A DNA stretch of 64,000 nt from NCBI GenBank assembly GCA_958450365.1, contig CAUEEP010000735.1, positions 873,501 to 937,500 of the forward strand, in the 5' to 3' direction. Under the pieces are notes generated by a model that had not been told where the DNA came from, did not search any database, and saw nothing but the letters and a program-made list of their open reading frames with translations. Below are positions 9,885 through 20,798 of the stretch, one piece after another. The first letter of the stretch is position 1. The number at the start of each line of letters is the position of its first letter. The DNA is from Mesorhabditis belari. Lineage: Eukaryota; Nematoda; Chromadorea; Rhabditida; Rhabditidae. The translations under genes were made by a program, and so were the position numbers.

Positions 9885-12155
9885 ATGTTTTTCGCCCCGG
9901 ATTCCACGCAAAAACTCGTGATATCAGGAATTTACGATGTCGCAAGTGTTCTCTCAGTTATCCTATGCCCAGTGGTTTTGTATCTTTTGTATTTGGATCG
10001 GAAACGAGCCGCCAAAACGCACACCATCTTCCAAATGGCAATCGTGGTGAGTGAATTCAAATTTTCTATTTGAAAACCATTAAACTTTAATCTTAATAAA
10101 AAGCACTGCATAGTTTAGTTGGGAACTGAAATTTTATGCATTGAGGAGATCTCTTCCTTCCTATTTCCTTCCCCTTTTTGCTTGGCTGCTTGCTTGTTGC
10201 TATTCTACTTTTTCTCTCTTTCCCTCACCTCACCTTTTTCGTTTTTCCTTTTCATTTTTAAAAACAATTTGGCAAAGAAAAAGGAGCTAAAGGGAATCGT
10301 ATTCTCGACCTTGGCTACAGGCGACCTCTTTCCATTGAGCTACACAGGCACTGCTGATCCCAGAGTCAAAGAAGGCAGAAGAAGAAAGAAAGAGAAAGTG
10401 CACACGCTGTCTCACAAGTCCAAGAACAAAAGAAACCGTTAAACTAGCTCTAATTCTAGCTTTCAGTGCATCTCTTTTCTTTGCGATCTCCTTCTGGGCA
10501 TCACGAATCCGGTGCTTTTACTTCCATATCCCGCCGTCTACTGTATGTCGCCGATCTTCAATGCAATCACCATTCGACCATGGATAGCGAAAAATATATT
10601 CGTAACAACTTTTATCAATAGTACTTAATATTTTGCACTCAGTTCAACTACGTTTTTGGAGAAGGCCTTATTGTCTACTTCCTCGCTGTGATGTTTAATC
10701 ATCGCTTATTCTTATTGAGGAATGATGGCCGAAAAATCGAAAATTCACCCGTTTTCATTGCTTGTTCGACTTTTCTAGGCATTTTGCTGACTGTTGGTAT
10801 TATTGCCATGCAAGGGTTGCCGTTTCTCGATGCAGAAGCAATAGAGAGAGAGGTGAGTGGATGAAAAGATGAAAACTCACAAGGAAATGGTCTTAACTCA
10901 AAGCATTGAGTTGGAAAATAAAGTTTACCATTGTGGTGACTAGGTATAGGCTCTGGTTTTTTGATTTAGGCTTTTGACGAGTATGGAAGTGGTCTCTATC
11001 GACTTTTGATTATTTTTGGCTATTTTGCGTGGGGCATTTTGTTTCCGAGGGATTCTGATGTTTTGGTGGGTTTTCTTCAGATAGTTTTTCACCAAGCTAA
11101 GCGGATTCGAATCCAGTAAACCTGTAAGCCAAGCTTTGGAAAGAACCAAGAAAAGTTTCAGGATGACTCGAATGTCCGAATGCCGGACGAAATACTGACG
11201 TTCATAAAAGAAACACCGGGTACCTTCTATTGGGTGTTTAATCGGTCGATCACTCGATACGTTGCTATTTTCTTCTTAATCCTTTTTTTTTTGGTGGGGA
11301 GCGAAATGATCTTCACAGTGCTTAGAATATTTCATTTTACGTACAAACTCGGTAAGAACATTCGAAGTAAACAGGCTCGGCAAACACAAAACGGCTATGT
11401 GCGAATTCTTCTATTACAGGTGAGAAATGGGCTAGAGTGGTGGAAAAATGAAGTAAAACAAACAGAATCTTAAGGAAAAATTTAATTAGGGATCTTTAAT
11501 ACAAAAGTTACATGGTGATTTACAAAGCTATGTAAACTTGCATCAAATTTTTCGGCGAAAGAAGCACAAATATTCAATTTTCAATTGCGCCCAAGGCTTA
11601 CAGACGAATAAAATCCTTTTTCAGTTCTTTGCCGTTTGCCTATTTTATGGCCTTACAGTTCTTGCTCTTTTCCTGAATGTGGTTCAAGATTACGTTAACC
11701 TATATTCTGGTTAGTGAAAATGTTCTGATGAAATAGGACATTGATAAAACAAGCACTTTTCTGTTCAGTCACATGCAACTTTATGGCCTATGTCAGTTGG
11801 CATTCCACGATAAATTGTTTGATTTTGATTTTTGGCGCAAAGTCTATGCGGAGACTTCTCTTCAACAGGATCAAGCAGTTGTGGTCAAGTAGGCCTTGAA
11901 ATAGTGACGTTTTAGAAAAAGCATTACTTTTCTGAACTTGGAATTGGATTTTTAACGACTTGAATCCTGTTGATCTTGATAAATCTTGAATCTTGAATCG
12001 ACTTGAATCATCGATTTATTTTAGCCTATCACAAGTATCACGGAGAACACTCAAATGGTAATGGCCCAATCGCTGGAAAAACGAATCAACAAGGAAAATT
12101 GAAAGTCGTTACCACGACTTGGGTGAAGCCCTTAACGAATAATGTGCATACGTGA
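9885..12155 (+). CDS. Serpentine chemoreceptor paralogue A (one phase break)
   Basis: Predicted 7-TM receptor of the nematode Str/Srh superfamily. Exons by comparison with paralogue B: 9885-10046, 10467-10601, 10643-10852, 10970-11115, 11162-11419, 11625-11709, 11769-11888, 12025-12155. Segments seen: TM1 near SVLSVILCPVVLYLLYLD, TM2 LLGITNPVLLLPYPAVYC, TM3 ending FNHRLFLLRND, TM5 RYVAIFFLILFFLV, TM6 FFAVCLFYGLTVLALF, TM7 YVSWHSTINCLILIFGAK. Every exon is open, but exon 4 is one nucleotide shorter than in B (cgaatccag|taaac against cgaattccgg|taaac). With canonical splicing exon 5 is then read out of frame. Either A is a very young pseudogene or an unusual splice joins these exons. Intron 1 holds a tRNA-derived sequence. 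Confidence 0.75.
10290..10361 (-). other. tRNA-derived sequence in intron 1 of paralogue A
   Basis: Read on the minus strand it has an A-box/D-arm-like word (TAGCTCAATGG) and a B-box-like word (GAATACGATTCCC). It is the orthologous position of better preserved copies in paralogues B and D. The anticodon and T stems do not fold cleanly, so it is a degenerate tRNA-derived insert. Confidence 0.4.
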
Positions 12156-13354
12156 TTTGATTTTGATTTTGATTGTTCGAAAAATTTCTAATAAAGTTTT
12201 CCTGGCTTCACATGCAATTTTTGTGTATTTGATGTGTGCAAAGGCGTTGTAGTTTTCGTATAATTTCAATTAATGAGCTTTTAAATTCGAAGTTGAATAG
12301 CCAAAGCTCAAAGCATAAGTCTAACATGCATTTTTTTGATTAATCTTTAATGCTTTTTGATTAGTAGGTGATAAACAAAGAAGTAAAGCTTTTATTGTTT
12401 TGAAAAATCAATTATAAACTAAAATAAACTAGCATCTATTCCTCAAAATGATCGATATTTTCGCAAAAAACCGGCAAAACGATCTAAAAGAATGAATCTT
12501 ACAAGTGAGGGACCCCAGAAAAAGAAAACGGAACAGCAAAGAGACTCGAGCACAGTGCAATCTATGCTCCAAAAACGCAATTGCAAACTATTTTAGACTT
12601 AAAGATTTTAAAATGCTGTGTAAAATTAAAGAAAACATTTAAAGTAGAAAAAGTTAAGCAATGCTATTAAAAACTTATATTATTTACGAATTTACTAGGC
12701 TTTATTGTCTACATTTGCACTAGAACGATTCAAAAACAAATTCCACGCCCTAAAAAATCTAAATTCTTAAATAAAACTGTCCATTACTACATTTTTTTCG
12801 CGCGGCTTTTTATAGCTTTGCTTAAAAAGCGCACCTTTTAGAAAACGCGTTGTCGGAAGTTTGTCGGATCAATTGTCTGATAGAAAAGTTGTCAATGCAA
12901 ATTTGTCTGACAAATTGTCGATCAACAAGGAGCACACTCTAATCATAACCTACAAAGGGAAAAGTGAAAAATGAATTCTTTTTTCACAGAAAACAGGTGA
13001 TATTTCTCTCTTTCGTATCCTCAGAAGTGCCTCGTATTGTACTTGGAACTGCTTCTCGATTCCATGCTTGGTCTACTTCGAATGCAAACTACAAATTTGA
13101 CTTTTAGAAGATTGTTGTTTATAAGTAAACTGATTTTGGGAAATTTTGGGAAATTTTGGGAAATTTTGGGAAATTAGCGGAAAGAAAACTTGCAAACAAA
13201 CCCACTTGTCTTGCTCAGATCTGTTGCAGATCTTGCTGATCTATTTAATAAATTCCTTAAGCTGACGAACTATTTCAACGGCCCACTTTGGCAAGTTCGC
13301 TTTTTATTTCCTGTAGCTGCATTGCCCTAGGCTATTCATTTGACAAGCCGTATG
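12156..13354. other. 3' flank of paralogue A and spacer
   Basis: Bases 12156-12560 are repeated downstream of paralogues B (23085-23480) and C (49810-50260), so they belong to the duplicated unit. Bases 13000-13230 recur inverted at 24215-24440. No gene recognised in the rest. Confidence 0.5.
13132..13174. repeat. Four-copy 10-bp tandem repeat
   Basis: The unit attttgggaa is repeated about four times. The inverted copy of this region near 24240 has only one unit, so the array expanded after the two regions separated or collapsed in the other copy. Confidence 0.8.
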
Positions 13355-14490
13355 CAGGGCCCAGATAAGGCAGTCGGTACTAACCGAAAAACAAGTCACC
13401 CAAGGATAACAAAATTTGATAACAATCTTTATTTATATTGAACAAGTGTAAAACTCAAGTTTCACAAATTCCTTCTTTAGCCACGAAGCACGCTTCAAGA
13501 CGTGGGCGAAAGGCGTCAACTGTGGTATGCAAGTAGGCAGCATCAGGCTCGTCCCATGCTTTAAGGAGCGCTTTCTTTAACTAGTTAACTGTTAGATGTG
13601 GTTTAGCACACACCTTAGCTTCTAAGATTGACCAAACTGAAAAACAAGCGGATTAAGATCCGGCGAGCTTGGAGGGCACTCGTTGAATGAGATGAAATCG
13701 GGTAGGCTCTGCTCACACCAATCCTGGACTATTCGAGACTTGTGAGCCGGTGCTCTATCTTGCTGAAATATTCAGCTACGTTGTCCAAAAGGAGATTGAG
13801 CCCAGGGCAAAATGTCCAAATATGCTTGACTGTTGACCTTGACTCCTGATAGCACGAATACAAGAGGAGTCTTTCCATCGGCCGTGATCCCTGCCCACAC
13901 CATGAGTGAAGCTAGATGAAGAACGATATTGATTTTTGGGTTGGAAATTGCATACATTCGGTCATTCTGTTTAGCACTTGTTTAACGTTGAATAATCTGA
14001 GGATCATCTGAGGACAAAGATCTCACGACAGCCGCGTTGGTTGAATCGCTTGAGCCTCATGTTGCTCTTTTTTTTCTTTTTGGCAGCCTCGGTGAGCCCT
14101 TGACATTGTTCTTTTTGAAAGCTTTCATCTTGAAGTCGCGCCGCACAATTCAAAGAAGGCTCAAAAATTCCCATTTAGCGTGACATGAGCCAAGCTGATT
14201 GTTCCGGGTTACGACGCAATCCCTCTCACACTTTTTTGATGTTGGACTGAATCACTACAGAACACCGTTTTCCTTGGCCAGCTCTATCTGTTCCCAATTC
14301 CTTGAAGCGTTCAATGGTCATGTTCGCAATGCGCTGTGTGAAAGCGCACCGCATAGAAACTCCATAAATTTTGAAAATTACACCTGTCAAAAGCCCCCGT
14401 CGATACAACCCTATGATCGAGTTCCGATGTACATTCGGTTTGACCATTTCAAATAAAAACACTATATAATCTTAGAAACTATATTAAATA
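13355..14490 (-). mobile_element. Tc1-like element, family TcA, decayed
   Basis: Minus-strand transposase pieces: N-terminal helix-turn-helix part at 14462-14226 (VHRNSIIGLYRRGLL) and catalytic-region part at 13957-13772 (LMVWAGITADGKTPLVFV). They are separated by frameshifts and a partly missing middle. The C-terminal coding part runs to about 13470. Related pieces at 23591-24215, 42321-42545, 50337-50712, 51680-52362, 52370-52900 and 56900-57170 define the family. The terminal repeat of better copies reads cagggtgcatcataattatg. Inactive. Confidence 0.75.
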
Positions 14491-15749
14491 TCAGGTTGGC
14501 AACTAAATAATGGCCCTTTTCAGTAAAAACAAAAAATTTATTAACAAGATGAACGAATATCAACATCAATCCAAAAGGTATTCTCCGTCATTCTTTATTA
14601 CTTCTTTCCACTTTTGACGGAGCAACTGGATTCCTCTCTTGAAAAATTCTTCTGGTTGATCGTCAAAGAACTTCTGCACTGAAATTCGGACTTCGTCAAG
14701 GTCATTGAACTTTTTCTCGGCTAGAAAGTGTTGCATCGATCAAAAAAAGATGGTAATCACTAGGCCCCATATCCGGGCTGTATGGTGCATGAGGAAGGAC
14801 ATTCCAGCCCAACTCCTCGATTTTCTCCATTGTAAGTTTTGCAGTGTGTGGTTTTGCGTTATCATGGAGAAAATGAATTGAAGAGGGTTCGAGTCCTTGA
14901 GAGCGAATTGCTTGATCTGCACGATGTAGTTGAGACGAATAGAGTTCTGAATTAACCGTTTGCCGGCTTTTGAGAACCTCGAAATGCACCAACCCACGAG
15001 AACTCCACCACACACAGAGGAGAGTTTTCTTTGAGTGAATTTCCGGCTTCGGAGTTGGTTTTGGGTCTTCGTTTGTGCTAAGCCACTGTCGTTTTCGCGT
15101 TCGATTATCATAAAAGATCCATTTTTCATCAGAAGTGACAATGGAATCCAAGAAGCTTCCCTTTTTCGCAAGTTTTAGTAGTATTCCAGCTGTGATAACA
15201 CGAGTAGCCTTATTTTCTTCGCTCAATTCATGCGGAATCCACTTTCCACTGCGGTTACTTTTCCCCAATGCATGAAGTCGCTTTTCGATTGCAGTATGCG
15301 AAAAGCCCAATCGATCCCCTAGCTCGCGTGATGTTTGACTTGGATCCTCCTTTAAAGCTGCTTCCAAAATATCGTTCTGCAGAAGTTCGGGTCGTCCTTG
15401 GCGAGGCTCATCTTCAAGACTTTCATCCCCTTCCTTGAACCGTCGATACCATCTCTTACATTGTGTTGCGGAAAGAGCTTCATCACCAAAAACTCGCAAT
15501 AAATCTCTGTGGGATTCGGCAGCTGTTTTGTCTTGTTTGTAGTCGTACCAGAGACAGACGATATTTGAGCTCTTCCATTTCTAAACAAAATTATTTGAAA
15601 AGTATCAAATCAAGGAAAGTAAAAAACGTATAATAATGCACCAGAAATTCAGTAATATTCAATTAACAACAAGCGAGGGTAGATTAAACGCAAAGATTAA
15701 AAGATTTTATCAAAAAAGGGCGAGGGCCATTATTTAGTTGCCAACCTAA
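14491..15749 (-). mobile_element. Mariner-like element 1 (1,259 bp, TA target duplication)
   Basis: Terminal inverted repeats tcaggttggcaactaaataa (left) and the reverse complement of ttaggttggcaactaaataa (right) are flanked by TA on both sides. The element carries a minus-strand mariner transposase (separate entry). It abuts TcA on its left and mariner 2 on its right. Confidence 0.9.
14566..15578 (-). pseudogene. Mariner 1 transposase, two frameshifts
   Basis: DNA transposase of the mariner D,D34D type, which would cut and paste the surrounding element. The long open part (15499-14702) holds the N-terminal HTH (CKRWYRRFKEGDESLED), WVPHEL-type linker (GKWIPHELSEE), first catalytic D in TSDEKWIFYDN, second D in FLHDNAKPHTAK and third D in YSPDMGPSDYHLF. 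The usual C-terminus with KNDGEYLLD ends at 14566 but is in another frame (shift near 14735). The natural ATG (15576-15578) is also separated from the rest by a one-base shift near 15555. All catalytic residues survive, so inactivation is recent. Confidence 0.88.
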
Positions 15750-15751
15750 TA

Positions 15752-16685
15752 GAGCGAGTCAGTTTTGCAACATGAGGGCGCGCGTTGTCATGAAGGAGAA
15801 CGATCTTTGACTTGGAGGGCCTATTCTTCTTTAGGGATTCATTCTCCTTTTCCAACTGTTCACTGTATTTGATTGCACTAAGGGTCGTCTTGCTATCCAG
15901 CAACTCCCAGTACACCACTCTCTCCATATCCCAGAAAACGCAGAGCATAAACTTCAAATCGGGCTTGGGGCCACTTTCGGGTTTCTCGCCTGGCCCCACC
16001 CATTGCCGCTTCCTCTGAAAGTTCACAGATAAAACCCATTTCTCATCTTCTATCACAATTAGAGAAGGAAAAGATTTCTTTTTGTATTGTCAGAGATGGA
16101 CGGCACTGTTCGAGGCGCGCTGCCATTTCTGGGAGTGATTGAGGTCATAGGGGCACCCAAGCCCCAAGTTTCGATTTAAATCCAAGGGTATGAAGGTGCC
16201 TTAGCACTGTAGCATGATCAACCCCTAACTCTTCTCCCAATTCACGCGATGATACCCGATGGTCGTTGGTAATGAGTTCGAGTAATTTGGAATCATCCAG
16301 TTGGGGTGCCGGTCCACGGCCCTCTGCACCTTTCAAAGATTTGTCCCCAGATCGAAACTTGGCAAACCATGCTTGACACGTTCTTTTGGAAGGTGAGTCC
16401 TCCCCATATATCTTTTTAATATTAGCAGCTGCCAAGCCTGCACTGTGCTCTTGTAGGAACTCAGGAAGCATGACATGACGAATATGTCTCGGTGGCAGAT
16501 TGTCGAGTGCAATAGAAGAAGTGAAGAAAAATACCAAAAAAATAAAAAGCTGGAAGCATAATTTTTTCGCAATAATTAGAGGAAATGTTGAAGTAACCAA
16601 ACCCCCTTTCAGCTGGTTCAATGCTGTTGTTTTCTTATCTGCGAGTCCCGCGAAATAGCCGACAATTTTCAATTCACCAACGCAA
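15752..16685 (-). mobile_element. Mariner-like element 2, truncated
   Basis: A different mariner lineage from element 1. One terminal repeat remains at the right (tttcaattcaccaacgcaa, followed by TA). The N-terminal part (about 16590-16145) has AWFAKFRSGDKSLKG, SRELGEELGVDHATVLRHLH and a GAWVPL linker. A frameshifted part (16056-15752) has IEDEKWVLS and LLHDNARPHVAK. The third catalytic D and the other end are missing at the junction with mariner 1. A relic with the same type of terminus lies at 34600-34773. Confidence 0.82.
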
Positions 16686-17139
16686 TAGCTACTTATCGAA
16701 ACCCACTACGGTGTCCGACCCACTGTCGGTTTCTTGGGGACAATCATTATCTTTGTGTATTGTTTGTACTCATTTGAGGTAAATGACAACTTTTCTCAAA
16801 AGCCTCCTCAATCCTAGGTAAACGATGGTGCTTTCAACGCTTGCGAATGCTCATTCATTCATCAATCTTGTCTTGCACTTAACAATGCTTTTGGATTAGT
16901 TCGTTTTTTGTCCTAGTAAATAAAATATAGATTTTTCAAGTTTGAACATATTATAGACACAACATTTCTGATACACAACTTTTTATTATCACTAACATGA
17001 ATAAACTTTCGTTTTTTCTGAGTGCGAAAACAAGAACTGCAATCACATAGAAGGTTCAAAGTCTAACGCTAAGATTGTATGCAATGTCTAAGAAAATTGT
17101 GAAAACAAGTGCTTTGCCAAAGAGCAAATTTTGATTAGA
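16686..17139. other. Spacer with one possible membrane-segment exon
   Basis: Directly right of mariner 2, bases 16688-16779 on the plus strand stay open up to a gtaaat donor and would encode a hydrophobic stretch (GFLGTIIIFVYCLYSF). No acceptor or partner exon was found. Nothing else recognised. Confidence 0.25.
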
Positions 17140-17367
17140 CTAAATTCCTAATACTGTTCTCCAGTATTTTATTGCATCTGCAAGTGTTGACGAGATCGTT
17201 TCTGAAGTGAATATCAATGCGAAACTAGGCTCGATTTCTTTAGCTTTTAATGTGATCATCCGGAATTTAGTTAGCGTGAGATCGACTACATAGGCTGTTT
17301 CTTTAGTTGAAGTTGGAGGGATAAGAATATAGTCTTTATCATTCGCCAAAGCTCTTACGTGGAAGCT
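17140..17367 (-). CDS. C-terminal coding remnant of an unknown protein
   Basis: About 69 codons stay open to a stop at 17140-17142, with ordinary amino-acid composition (YILIPPTSTKE, AKEIEPSFALIFTS). The frame continues upstream through a gtaagagc-like word until it meets the inverted-repeat element at 17368, which interrupts whatever lay beyond. It may be the last exon of a gene destroyed by that insertion. The family was not recognised. Confidence 0.3.
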   Translation of the reverse strand, partial: SFHVRALANDKDYILIPPTSTKETAYVVDLTLTKFRMITLKAKEIEPSFALIFTSETISSTLADAIKYWRTVLGI

Positions 17368-17372
17368 ATTAA

Positions 17373-18204
17373 TCGCGGCCGGGTAACGATAAAAATTTTT
17401 TTACGGCAACCACCTGTTTTTTAATTTTAATATCGCTGATTTAATTTTAAAAAGAATAAAAATCACCCGGCTAGAGTGATTTGATGGGTTTACGAATTTT
17501 TGGAGACGCTGCAAGGCTTGGAAAAAAAACAAGATCGTCACTCATCAGACACCTCAGCACAGTCTAGATCGATCGATTTTTAATTGCAGATAAATTTAAA
17601 AACAAAATAAAAAGGACAAAAAACAATAAAAATAAGTTGTTAATCTATAATTCTTCCTCTTGCTCACTTTCATCTTCGCTCAAGTACAGCAGTTTCTCAA
17701 ATCGGCTTCCCATCTTAGTCAATTTCCAGCGCATCCTCAGCAGAAATGACTGAATCTCCCCCATCTTCAGCGCTTTGATTGACGCAATTAGATCTTTTTT
17801 CCATTCGATTGTGGTTTTCTTTTGTTTCCTAACATAAGTTTTCTTGGCTTTCGAAAAAACAAGAGTATTTAGAAGACCATAAGCTAGATTAGCTTAATGA
17901 TCTTTTGCATTATCTAAAAATAAAATCTCCATCTTGAAAAAGGCATCTAGAGATGTTAAAAACCAAAAATGTAGATCGAAAGTCTAAAGAAAACAAAAAG
18001 AAAACATAATGCCTGACTTTTGCGTTACTTTCGCACTTACCTTGTAGATGAACTACGCGAGCCTTGCAGCGTCTCTAAAAATTTGTAAACCCATCAAATC
18101 ACTCTAGCCGGGTGATTTTTATTCTTTTTATGATTAAATCAGCGATATTAAAATAAAAAACAGGTGGTTGCCGTAAAAAAATTTTTATGGTCACCCGGCC
18201 GCGA
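17373..18204. mobile_element. TTAA-flanked element R1 with about 160-bp inverted repeats
   Basis: Terminal repeats start TCGCGGCCGGGT and are inverted at the right end. They run about 160 bp inward (gcaaccacctg, ctagagtgattt, tttggagacgctgcaagg). TTAA flanks both ends within ATTAAT. On the minus strand between the repeats, a decayed transposase-like segment contains a DDE-type word (ILFLDNAKDH, about 17915) and an acidic tail ending SEDESEQEEEL (about 17645-17690), with stops and frameshifts between. A second copy lies at 46495-47110. The LDNAxxH word resembles pogo/jerky-type DDE enzymes, while a TTAA target is more usual for piggyBac or Sola3. Classification is open. Confidence 0.75.
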
Positions 18205-18207
18205 TTA

Positions 18208-18452
18208 ATGCCAGAAAATTCAGATGGTTTTTAAGAGAAATTCAAGAGATCAGGCATTTGGGTCGATTTTAGCGATATATTGCCAATCAAAAGACTTGAT
18301 TTTTGTTGACAAAGCCTTAAATTTAGTACAAACTTGCTATAATTATAAACTTTTATAAAAATATTCAACGTTGGAGAGTTTTTTGTTATCTTAAAAGCTG
18401 AATTGGTCAAAAAAACGTGGCTTTGAACTTTTGTGTCACCCTGTAATTGTAA
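18208..18452. repeat. Half copy of the 537-bp inverted-repeat element
   Basis: Same sequence as the right half of the element at 42661-43197, ending in the shared terminus tttgtgtcaccctg. The left half is missing, removed at the R1 junction. Confidence 0.65.
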
Positions 18453-18577
18453 AAGTTTTAAGTCAGGAAAGGTCGTTTCAAAAGTTTTGCAGATATTCGG
18501 TAATAAGAGCACCTAAAATTTGTCGAAAAGGTTTTATCTTGTCAATTGGCTTTTTAAAGAACTCTATCAACCCACTA

Positions 18578-18704
18578 TTAAAAGCTGATTTTGACCAAAA
18601 GATCGGTATTTTAGTAAATGAAAATTTATGGTACCCGATAATTTTGAAGTATTCGATTGTGGATTTGGTGATACTGATCGTTTGGTCAAAATCGACTGCT
18701 CATA
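18578..18704. repeat. Small palindromic element (about 127 bp)
   Basis: Ends are inverted copies: gattttgaccaaaagatc at the left and gatcgtttggtcaaaatc at the right. A second copy at 43316-43442 has near-identical arms. It sits in the same place relative to the upstream repeat block of paralogues B and C. Confidence 0.7.
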
Positions 18705-18829
18705 GTAAGTTGATAGAGTTCTCGCTTGCAAAAACATTGAAAATGGACGGGTTCAAGCATTGTGACGTGCGTGTGAAAAAGGGAGTAATTAATACTAACA
18801 AGGTTTGTAAGGTTTTTTCTGACACTGGT

Positions 18830-19260
18830 CTTGCCTAACAGAACAGTAAAGCTAGGTTTAGCCAGAAGCCAGGTCCCGATCTGGTTTTCGGACTTTGCCT
18901 TGTTGACCTAGCCTTATGTAGACTAGCTACCGGCATGGCTTGTCTTTACTGCTTTCCTGGCTTAATAGTACGTACCTAGAAACCAGAAGCCATAGAAAAT
19001 GCCGAGCTCAAGTCAGAGATGCCCCAACCAAGCCCAGGCTGGTAGCTGGCTCTGGCTGGCTCTGGCCTGAAGTTGTAACTAGTGAAGACCAGTGTCTAGT
19101 TAGAAGCCAAGTCCAAGCTTGGCTTTAATGGATCTAGAAGCTTTTGGATCAATAAAGTCTAGAACTAACTGGATGGTGCCATTTGCAGGACGATCCGAGC
19201 AACTGTCCTAGAACTGGCCGAACTCTGGTGTTATCTGGTCCAGACCAGGCCTGAGCCTAA
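18830..19260. repeat. Upstream repeat block of chemoreceptor unit B
   Basis: Copy of the block at 9060-9560 (gccagaagccaggtcccgatctgg, gaccaggcctgagcctaacc) with small deletions. The receptor start is displaced to 20799 because a Tc1-like element (19685-20659) sits between block and gene. Confidence 0.7.
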
Positions 19261-19684
19261 CCGATCTAAAAGATTCCTGCCAAATTCTTTCATCTTTCAC
19301 GATGAATACAAAGCGATACTAGCTAGCCCAATGCACTCCTATCAGGACGAGGAAAAATGCTGTGTAGCCACTTGCACGTAAGGAAAATCCGAGCACGGTT
19401 CAACAATCGGAATAAATTTTTGCAGTGCCTACATATGATTGACGTCAGTTGGCATTCCACGGTAAAGTGTGATTCAGAGAAAAGCGGCTAACGGCTAACG
19501 GTTCTGCATTGCTTCACCTGTCTTTTGGAAAGAAATTCCAATTTTATTATGAATGGGCGTTGACTAGCAAAAACACGAAAGAAGAATAAAGGTCAATTTT
19601 GGCAAATATCAAAATTCAGTCTAAAACTTCACCAAAAAATTTATGCACAATTGCAAGCACAATTTCAAGCTTACATACTTTATA

Positions 19685-20659
19685 CAGGGTGACCAGAAAT
19701 AAAGTTGCGGGATTTTCAGCAGCCTAAATTCCTCAAAGTTTCAATTTTGGCAGACAACCTATTCTCTGTGTTTGTTTTTTTTTAGTTTCTTTGTTGCCTT
19801 ACTTTGTTTCAAGTCTATTCATTTTTTTATAGGAAGACAAACAAGGGATCTTCATCGTCAAGGAGCTTCATTGTCAAGGTCAATGCGTGAGTGCGATCGA
19901 GCGATTGCTACGTGTTTCTCATCAGCACGTCTTAAAAGCGCTTAAGCCGTACAAGGTATATAGATACCAGGAGCTTGGCAATGATGGAGATCGTCCAGGA
20001 AAAGGCAGAAAAAGATCAGTCAACGCCTCCAAAACTCACAAAGTGATCTAGAAGCGCGTGGCCCGGAATCCACAGGTCTCAATGATCAAGAACAAAGTTA
20101 CAACCACCAAAACGATCGGATTTGGTCAACGTCCCCTCCAGGCAGCTCTGCGATTATTCAACACCGACAAAGTCCCAAATTGGTGATGGTATGGGCCGAA
20201 ATCTGCTCAAGCGGCAAAACTCCTCACATTTTCATCGATTCTGAGGTAAAAATCCATGAGGATGTGTATCCAAAAAAGATTCTTGAGGATGTTTTGCTTC
20301 CATGGGCTCAACAGCATTTTGGTGACGGATTTTGGAATTTTCAACAAGACTCCGCTCCTTCTCATCGAGGCAAGGCCTTGTGCAAAACCCCACAAAAATT
20401 TGGAGGCTCTTAAGCGATCGTTGACCAGGGAATGGGATCGAATCACTCCGGCCGAGCTGCGGCCCATTGCCGAAAACTTCATCAAGCGTTTGAGGCTCTG
20501 CATCGGAGCCAAAGGTGGACACTTTGAAGAAAAGTAGATTTTATGCTCTCTTTATATCATGTTGTTAATAGAACATTGTTTCTGTTACAAAATCCTTTTG
20601 GATTTTTTAAAAATAGGCTAAATTAGACCGCTAAATTAAATTGATTTCTGGTCACCCTG
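19685..20659 (+). mobile_element. Tc1-like element, family TcB (975 bp, TA duplication)
   Basis: Ends read cagggtgaccagaaat at both termini in inverted orientation, flanked by TA. Internal sequence encodes a deleted transposase on the plus strand (separate entry). Insertion lies in the upstream part of paralogue unit B. Confidence 0.85.
19836..20537 (+). pseudogene. TcB transposase with stop, frameshift and internal deletion
   Basis: Reads through an N-terminal helix-turn-helix part (IERLLRVSHQHVLKALK) and a GRKRSVNASKT linker, then hits TAG. The first catalytic D region is deleted. The middle (VMVWAEICSSGKTPHIF, FQQDSAPSH with the second D) is in a later frame. A frameshift separates this from a C-terminus ending AKGGHFEEK at 20537. 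It cannot give an active enzyme. Confidence 0.82.
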
Positions 20660-20798
20660 TAATCAGTATATCGCCTAAGCGTGAAGAAAAGACCTTTAAA
20701 GTTCAAAAAACATGAAAAGAAAAGCTATTTCTTTTCACCTGTTCTCACTTCTAAACCTTTCTGAAAAAACAAAATTGATTTATTTCTAATATCATTCA

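Noticed and set aside
10119..10442. Phe/Ser/Leu-rich 107-codon frame in intron 1 of paralogue A
   Set aside because: Produced by the pyrimidine-rich tract and tRNA-like insert in the intron; not conserved as a frame in the other copies.
18431..18838. 135-codon plus frame, with a related frame at 43282-43647
   Set aside because: Spans a MITE end, a palindromic MITE and the repeat block; the similarity between the two follows from the shared repeats, not from coding constraint.
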